From: Anaerolineae bacterium
GTDB lineage: Bacteria; Chloroflexota; Anaerolineae; Aggregatilineales; Aggregatilineaceae
Assembly (NCBI GenBank): GCA_016929355.1
Contig: JAFGJA010000560.1
Location: 1-7,153 of the forward strand
Reading direction: 5' to 3'
DNA length: 7,153 bases
The position numbers and the translations under genes are program-made. Below are positions 5,860 through 7,153 of the stretch, piece by piece. How positions within the stretch are numbered: position 1 is the first letter of the stretch; each line of letters opens with the position of its first letter. The notes beneath the pieces are model-generated. The model worked only from the letters and a program-made list of their open reading frames with translations, searched no databases and was not told where the DNA came from.

Positions 5860-6672
5860 CCCCGCAATAGGTGAAAAAGCAGCCGTAAACAGCCATGTGC
5901 CATCATCCAACCGCAGTTCGAACGTAAACCGCGATTCCAACGACCCCGCTGCGCTCTGAATCCGCGCATCGGATTGGGAACCTTTCAGCCGCAAGTACGC
6001 TTCATAGTTATCGAGCGCTTGCGCTGAATAGATGATGCCCAACAGCGCGTAAGGCTGCGCGTGATTCGGGTTGTATTCCGGGTCTTCGGTCCCGGCGGGA
6101 CGGTCAGGATCGGTGATTTCGGCGTAGATCGCGTCAATACCGGATACGGAGATCGCTTGTTCGAGATCGGCAATCGCTTGATCGTAATCGCCCAAAATGG
6201 CGTAAATCACGGCGCGGTTGTTGTAGGCGATCACATAGCCGCTATCCGCGCCGAGAACGTGATCGAAGTCAGCCAGCGCCAATTCATATTCTTGCTGCGC
6301 GGCATAAACGATGCCCCGGTTGTTATAGGCGGCGAGAAAATCGGGTTGGAGGTCGATGACACGGTTAAAATCTTCCACGGCCAATTCGTAATCGTGGCGC
6401 TGTGTGTAGAGCATGGCGCGCGCCATATAACCCGGCACATAAGTGGGATCAATCAGTTCGACAATGCAAGTATAACTGTAGATCGCGCGCGAAACCTGCC
6501 CGGAGTCGGCATACGCCATTCCCTCACCAACATAATAGGTCACGCGGTTTTCGGTGCTGCTGTTGGCAAAGGCCGGGCAATCAAGTTCTTTGTCATCGTC
6601 TTGCGCCAGAACGGGCCCGACCATAACCAGGACAAGGATTACAACCAAACTGATGATGACACGTTTTTTCAC
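5857..6672 (-). CDS. Exported TPR protein (paralogue B)
   Basis: 271 residues from GTG 6672-6670. An in-frame ATG at 6699 would overlap the upstream gene and put nine extra residues before the signal peptide; AGGAG at 6684-6680, 7 bases upstream of the GTG, decides the start. The signal peptide MKKRVIISLVVILVLVMVGP ends near VLAQ (about residue 24); the mature protein begins QDDDKELDC. Tetratricopeptide repeats lie roughly at 46-78, 80-112, 114-147 and 148-181 (for example AAYNNRGIVYAAQQEYELAL). An Asp/Pro-rich insertion (about 185-204) then separates a last half-repeat (QPYALLGIIYSAQALDNYEAY). Cys32 and Cys69 probably pair. The end, SRFTFELRLDDGTWLFTAAF, looks like a short beta-rich tail. 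It resembles the next gene's product over most of its length, so the pair probably arose by tandem duplication. A scaffold or assembly function outside the membrane is inferred; the partner is unknown. Confidence 0.88.
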   Translation of the reverse strand: MKKRVIISLVVILVLVMVGPVLAQDDDKELDCPAFANSSTENRVTYYVGEGMAYADSGQVSRAIYSYTCIVELIDPTYVPGYMARAMLYTQRHDYELAVEDFNRVIDLQPDFLAAYNNRGIVYAAQQEYELALADFDHVLGADSGYVIAYNNRAVIYAILGDYDQAIADLEQAISVSGIDAIYAEITDPDRPAGTEDPEYNPNHAQPYALLGIIYSAQALDNYEAYLRLKGSQSDARIQSAAGSLESRFTFELRLDDGTWLFTAAFSPIAG

Positions 6673-6679
6673 GGGAGTG

Positions 6680-6684
6680 CTCCT
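6680..6684 (-). promoter_or_regulatory. Ribosome binding site that fixes the start of TPR paralogue B
   Basis: AGGAG on the minus strand lies 7 bases before GTG 6672. It is downstream of the alternative ATG at 6699 and so excludes that start. Confidence 0.75.
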
Positions 6685-6688
6685 CTTG

Positions 6689-7153
6689 TTAATTATCATC
6701 GCCTAATAACGGATCGCGGTGTCGCAACGAGGCCAGTAACGAGGTCGCCAGATTGAGATTGCGGTGCGCGCTTTCAATAAATTGCAGAGATTCATTTACG
6801 TCTTGCTGCGTCAGGTAAAAATCGTCGCCCTCGCGCCCGCACGCATCGGCCAGCAGTGAGATCGCGGCATTGGTATCGCTGATGCCGGAATCCAGCGCAT
6901 TGACGAGCGGGGCAAAGATCGGTTCCACGCCTACATCACTATCGGAAGCCTCACGTTCGGCATAAGCGGGCAATGTCTCACAATTGACACTGCCGCCTTC
7001 CTGCAAATACTGCCATGCCGACTCGATCCGGCTCAGGATGCGGCGGGCGCTTGCAATATCCGATTCGAGATCGCCCAATAAGCGCCCGAAGGGATAAAGA
7101 TAAGCCGTATCAAACAGGTCAAATTCGTACCCGCCAGTAATGCGGATATTCCA
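6689..7153 (-). CDS. Uncharacterised protein with helical Cys-pair module, C-terminal part (runs off right edge)
   Basis: 154 residues are visible; the frame stays open to the right edge (beginning WNIRITGGYEFDLFDTAYLY), so the TTG at 7078 is not a start. I do not recognise a named family. Seen: about 25 residues rich in aromatics and probably beta, then a helical region with Trp47, Cys58 and Cys105 (numbered from the window edge), ending in an acidic GDDN. The spacing W-x10-C-x46-C-G nearly matches Trp243, Cys254 and Cys300 of the SH3 protein at the other end of the operon (W-x10-C-x45-C-G), with a similar preceding helix (DLESDIASARRILSRIESAW against HIAQLRAFIEPYRDLAESLDSFW). It is therefore probably a relative of that protein's C-terminal module and likely exported too, though its N-terminus is not visible. 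The stop lies 16 bases before the TPR paralogue B start, in the same operon. Confidence 0.8.
   Translation of the reverse strand, partial: WNIRITGGYEFDLFDTAYLYPFGRLLGDLESDIASARRILSRIESAWQYLQEGGSVNCETLPAYAEREASDSDVGVEPIFAPLVNALDSGISDTNAAISLLADACGREGDDFYLTQQDVNESLQFIESAHRNLNLATSLLASLRHRDPLLGDDN

Noticed and set aside
5122..6672. The repeated similarity of the two TPR genes as a DNA repeat or CRISPR-like array
   Set aside because: The similarity is at protein level from TPR motifs, with no conserved DNA unit or regular spacers.
6673..6699. ATG start at 6699 for TPR paralogue B
   Set aside because: It overlaps the end of the upstream gene and lies upstream of the AGGAG that fits GTG 6672; it would add charged residues before the signal peptide.
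6061..6756. Plus-strand 231-codon open frame opposite TPR paralogue B
   Set aside because: Its repeated VVIG/IGD-like strings are the antisense of TPR codons; it has no ribosome binding site or family match.
6689..7078. A complete 129-residue gene starting at TTG 7078
   Set aside because: The frame is open to the right edge of the window and the residues before 7078 read as continuous protein; there is no ribosome binding site at 7078.

Overview
The window looks like a chromosomal segment from a mid-GC bacterium, most likely a member of Chloroflexota (Anaerolineae-like). This rests on the style of the proteins only: exported SH3-domain and TPR proteins with short AQ-ended signal peptides and an exported family 5 solute-binding protein. 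No marker was searched, so the assignment is an inference. I see no mobile element, CRISPR array, tRNA or rRNA.

Layout. At the left edge (1-590, minus strand) is the N-terminal two thirds or less of an M20-type metallopeptidase. A 376-base divergent intergenic region follows (591-966). It holds a clear sigma70-type promoter for the next gene and a cluster of GTGGG half-sites spaced 11 bases apart, which is the helical-turn spacing used by OmpR/PhoB-type regulators. The plus-strand gene at 967-1857 is such a regulator, with a degenerate receiver domain and a long, lysine-rich, probably disordered tail. It faces rpsT (ribosomal protein S20, 1952-2224, minus), which has its own promoter, a TTG start and a hairpin-plus-U-tract terminator.

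The right two thirds (2318-7153) is one tightly packed minus-strand operon of at least five genes, with gaps of 16, 9, 13 and 16 bases. In transcription order it encodes: the C-terminal part of a protein that runs off the right edge; two paralogous exported TPR proteins; an exported oligopeptide-type (family 5) solute-binding protein; and an exported protein with two SH3-like domains and a helical C-terminal module. No permease or ATPase gene is visible. The four complete proteins have Sec signal peptides ending in Ala-Gln without a lipobox cysteine, and all five gene products carry paired cysteines.

How the genes may work together. The first and last gene products visible in the operon share the same helical cysteine-pair module (W-x10-C-x45/46-C-G), and the two middle TPR proteins are tandem paralogues. 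This suggests an exported protein set, with TPR and SH3 proteins as scaffolds or wall-binding partners for a peptide-binding protein. That role is inference. The shared module and the gene order are the best candidates for something undescribed here.
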